This document shows, in pieces, positions 60,153-64,000 of a DNA stretch of 64,000 nucleotides (position 1 is its first letter; each line of letters opens with the position of its first letter). The notes beneath the pieces were generated by a model, which did not search any database, was not told where the DNA came from, and worked only from the letters and a program-made list of their open reading frames with translations. A program made the position numbers and the translations under genes. Origin of the DNA: Malurus cyaneus samueli (lineage: Eukaryota > Chordata > Aves > Passeriformes > Maluridae); NCBI GenBank assembly GCA_009741485.1, contig CM019214.1:28038081-28102080 (forward strand), in the 5' to 3' direction.

Positions 60153-63100
60153 GTGAGTGATCATTTTTTCCTCCATGTGGGCTATTATATGCAGTGGGAT
60201 GTCATTTGACTAAATGTTCTTCTCTGCACAAAGGGCAGTCTTGCCAGGAGTACCAAAACTAGATTGGGGTATTGGTGGATTCTCATATGAACAAGATCAT
60301 TATTAGTTTAATAGAATATCACACATGTGGATTCTTAAGCATGGTGCAAAATTATGGTCTAAAGTAAGTGGATGATTGGCATTTCTGTAATGCTATGCTC
60401 ATTTTCCTTGTTTTGCTAGTTGTTAATTTCCCTTTTCTCTCCCATCCTCCCATGTGCCATCACTGTTCCCCAGTCTCTATGAAGTACTGAAATTGTGCTG
60501 TGTTAAAATGATTAAGTATATTTTTGTCATTTTTATTTGAATAAGAGTTTGTTTCAAAATGTTCATATTGCTTCCTTTGTGTTCATGCTTGTAAATCAGC
60601 TGTTGTTAGCATCAGGAGCCTTTCCCTTACACACTGGTGAATAGATTTCACCAAAGCAGTGCAGCCAGAGTGAGTCTTTAACACACCCCCAGGAACTCTT
60701 AGCTTAGTACTCAGACCTCTTTAGTAGAAGAAACATACCCAACTCTGTCTTTAAGTGCGTTGTAACCATGTTTTGAGAATCGTTTATTTATTGAGTAGAT
60801 AGCTTGGGAAGCAAAAAGGCCTCTTACTGTTTTTGTTAAGCACTGCTCCCTGCTGGTGTAAAGCCAAACCACAACCTTTTCTTCCTCTTTTCTTTCAAGC
60901 AGCTGTCATGTGTTTTCATTTTATATGTCAATTTTTTAACAAGGATCATAAGGCATTATTTTATGCTTTCATCTTGTGTGGCTGTGGCATGAGCAGCACC
61001 TGGAAGAACAGAGGTGTTTTGTCTATAGTCCCTGATTGAAAGCTTTGAAGGAATCTCCTACCCCTCCATCTGGCTGTTCCTGTCTTTGTCAGGAGACACA
61101 ATTCTGTGATGAAGGAGGGCTGCAGTTTGTTGGCTACTGCATCCCACAACTGCTGGTCACAATGGAGAGTACCTGTGCAGGCACATTTCAGTGCAAGTAA
61201 ACTGAATTGAATGCAGGACAGGAGAAGATTTAGTTCTTTCACCTGGTAGGAGACTGGCCTTACTTATGTTTAATCTGTATCTATATTGAATTTTTAATCA
61301 AAATAGATTGGCAGCTATCTTGAACAGCAGTCCTTTAGATTTGAGAGTTTGGTTTGATTAATTAATTTATTTGTTTAAAGTAATTAATAAATACTCTTTC
61401 ACAATTTTACATTATTTTTTTCCTGAAAATCTTAGCATGATGAAAAAGTTTCGACTGCTTAATTTGGACTTAGCTAAAACGTCGGTTTGATCAAAATGAA
61501 TTGAATCTTGTGGTTGCATATTGTACTTTGTAAGAGTAACATAGGCAATTTGAAAGGTGTACTTCAGTGAATATAATAGAAAGCAAAAGTTTGAATTTTT
61601 TCAGGCACCTAAGTTGTGATACACCATGCAGATTTGAGATACCACCTTTGGTTTGGGTGATTTTTATAATTGTTCCCTGGATACCCTGTTATAGTCATGG
61701 AGGCTTAAGCGACTATACTTTGGGAAATACAGCTATAGCTGGCTTTTAAAGTAGTTTAATTAAAAAACAGGCAAAAAACCCCAAACCCTAGTGACCATTT
61801 TATACCTAGAACTAGTTTATTTTTCATCTTGCTGAGATGCAGCTTTCTGAGTGCACTTAACCTGATGTAATGAGATGCCAACTCTTTTGACTGCTAGTTA
61901 CTTATTAATAATTGATGACATTGTAGGGGGTGAAAATGACCAATGAATAATAATATACATATATGTTGTAAATTAGAGCGCTGACCCTAGAGTGCTGTTC
62001 TTCAGTCTGTCTTCATTGAATTTGATAATGGCTTTGTTTGCACATTTTGCCACAGTGTGGCAAATATCCCTACTTTTTTTTTAATAAATTCACCATTTTT
62101 TTCTTCTGGCTTAGAGAATGAGAGGCTGTAGCATGCCCTTTATGTCAGAGAAGTAAGACTGTACTGCTGTGTCTGAAACCTAGACATGTTGACATTTAGA
62201 TTTTCTTGAAATACATTATGTGCTTTTGATGGCAATATAGCTATAAAATATTTTAAATTATTATTAAATATGTATGATTTTTACTTGTTATACTTCCAGA
62301 GAATACAAACAGCAAGCCTGTTCATTGAAGCAAAACCTCCTTTTAACTTCTGAGTTGAGTTTTTGTTCCATCTTAACAACAGAATAAACCTGCACACGTG
62401 GGACTTTGCTGTGCTACATGTCATCAGTCTGTACTGGTAACAAAGTTGAGGAAAAAGCAGAGGAGCTGAAAGGATGTAGCTCAAGTGAAGGAGTCAATGT
62501 TAAAACTGTGTTAAAGGCTCCCTTGACACCCCAGCTTGAATTGAGACTGGTCCTCTGGGACTATGCCCTGTTTTTGAGTTGTGGCTGTCCCCGCAAGGGG
62601 ATGTGCTGAGACCCCATAACCCCCATGGTTGTTTACCCCGGGGAAGGTTTTGTGCAGGCAGCACCTGAGGGTACATTTCTTGGACTGTGGACAAAATCAA
62701 AGGGCACCTCAGAAAGTGGTAGGAGAGGCTCCCTATCTGGGAGTAGGATTGGGATGGGCGAAGGGAAAGGTGCTTAATGTAAAGAGGAGACTGCTGCCCC
62801 TCTTTCTTCTGCTCTTTGCCCCCTTGTAAACCTATTCTGTAGTTCTGTGGATTCACAGCTCTGTCTGGAGTTCATGAGACAAATCACATGCCTTCTGGTC
62901 TCAGTGTGCTTAATTAATTGCTCCTTGCTCTATGTGTTGCTGAGGAGACAGACATTTGTTATGTATGTGCATTTTGTCTGGCTCAGGAATTCAGGTTAGT
63001 AGGGAATGCTGACGTCTTGTCCTCAATAAAATGGTACAAGTGTACAGTAATGTGTAATATGAACCAGACTTCTGATGAAGCATTTTTCATGTAGAAGTAA

Positions 63101-64000
63101 TTTAGTAACCTATTACTGAAGAAGTGGGTGTATTGTTGCACGTTATTCCCCCAAAGACAGAGCAGGCGTTACTCAGAGTTTTATTTTTACTTGAGGTCCC
63201 TTGAGAATTTATAACTTTGTATCCAAATAAAATTAGGTACTCTATTTACAGTTGCCTTGAGATTAAGCAGCTGTTCTAAAAGCAGGTGAAGAAATGGGCA
63301 AATTTCTCCAGTTATGAGTATTTGTATGACCTTGTTTCCTTTTAAGTGTTGAGGAGTAGTGGAAAACAAACATTCCTTTTGAGGCCACACTTTGAAAGTT
63401 GGACCAAGTTGTCTGCTGAAGTTCATATAAGTTAGGGAGGACCCTCAAGATATAGTATACTTGTGCAGTGCTTTACATTGCCCCTCTCAAGGGTCTGTTT
63501 TTAGGAGTTCATTGTGCAGATTCTTGTGATCCAGGAAAATGACGAACTGGTCACCATTTTGCTCAAGTGTGTGATATTTTGGTGGAATGCCATACTACTG
63601 TGATGAAATTTGAGTGTGTCACAGTATCACGCCCAAGTGTATCTCTGAACTCTGCCTTTTCTCTCCCTGATTTGGGTCATTTTAAATCCATTTTTGGGTG
63701 GTAGCTATGGCCTTAGGGAGATGGCTGAGGTTTTGTGTGACCGAATTGTTAACCACGCTTGAATTTTCCACACTGTGTGATTGAGAGAGCTGGTGCTGTC
63801 TGAGCTCAGTTGTCTGTGCCTGCCATTCATCAGCATTACAGACTGTAAGAGCTGCCACTTCAATGCTGCTCTTTTGGTACTCGGTCGTATCTGTGCAAAT
63901 GTTGTGGTGGAGTTGTGGAAACAAGGGCTTCGAGGTCTCATGGGGTCTTGCAGCAGCCAGAACGCGCAGAAAGCAGGAAAGGGAAGAAAGGTGATTATTA
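60153..64000 (+). other. ARHGEF7: ARHGEF7 intron 6 (5' part, runs off the window)
   Basis: I looked for the first DH-domain exon (expected to start with codons for VLQNILETE) and found no match before 64000, so the gene continues beyond the window. The sequence is otherwise unremarkable AT-rich intron without recognisable repeats or genes. Confidence 0.75.

Noticed and set aside
60153..64000. Search for the first DH-domain exon
   Set aside because: No segment encoding the expected conserved start of the DH domain was seen after an AG acceptor; the exon is probably beyond the window.
1..64000. tRNA, rRNA, snoRNA, miRNA hairpins and CRISPR-like arrays
   Set aside because: No cloverleaf with A/B boxes, no rRNA-like sequence, no regular repeat-spacer array and no convincing box C/D pair was found by eye; small structured RNAs cannot be excluded without folding software.

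Overview
This window is vertebrate nuclear DNA, almost certainly from a bird. It has long AT-rich introns, GT/AG-bounded exons, CpG islands, two CR1 LINE fragments of avian type, and a degenerate ERVL/ERV3-type LTR whose end resembles LTRs common in bird genomes. Nothing in it looks prokaryotic: there are no operons or dense ORFs, and most long open frames are chance frames in CpG islands, simple repeats or introns.

The single gene I can support is the 5' part of ARHGEF7 (beta-PIX / COOL-1, a Rac/Cdc42 guanine nucleotide exchange factor and PAK/GIT scaffold) on the + strand. Six coding exons are recognisable: 2193-2350 and 17480-17565 (first part of the calponin-homology domain), 46695-46779 (end of the CH domain), 48254-48384 (Ser-rich linker), 50542-50743 (SH3 domain) and 60064-60152 (linker leading to the DH domain). 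Their phases join correctly from exon 2 onward. The DH, PH, GIT-binding and coiled-coil exons lie beyond position 64000. About 250 of the roughly 650-800 residues of the known isoforms are encoded here.

Layout. 1-1480 is upstream non-coding DNA. 1480-2520 is the promoter CpG island with exon 1. 2351-17479 is intron 1, holding an ancient hAT-like fragment, two CR1 fragments and a recent ~187-bp spaced duplication. 16870-17940 is a second CpG island around exon 2, with an NRF1 site and a YY1-like site just downstream of the exon. 17566-46694 is a 29-kb intron 2 with the LTR, an old LINE fragment, poly-T tracts and a candidate alternative last exon near 42.03 kb. 46.7-50.7 kb holds exons 3-5. 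50.7-60.1 kb is intron 5 with a ~537-bp polypyrimidine microsatellite. The last 3.8 kb is the start of intron 6.

The main points of interest are five apparent single C or G losses confined to the two GC-rich exons (probably sequencing or assembly errors, otherwise a broken CH isoform), a second CpG-island promoter candidate that could drive the SH3-first isoform, a possible in-frame intronic terminal exon, and several unexplained local duplications. I found no convincing new biological system; the window reads as an ordinary avian gene region with some notable local structure.
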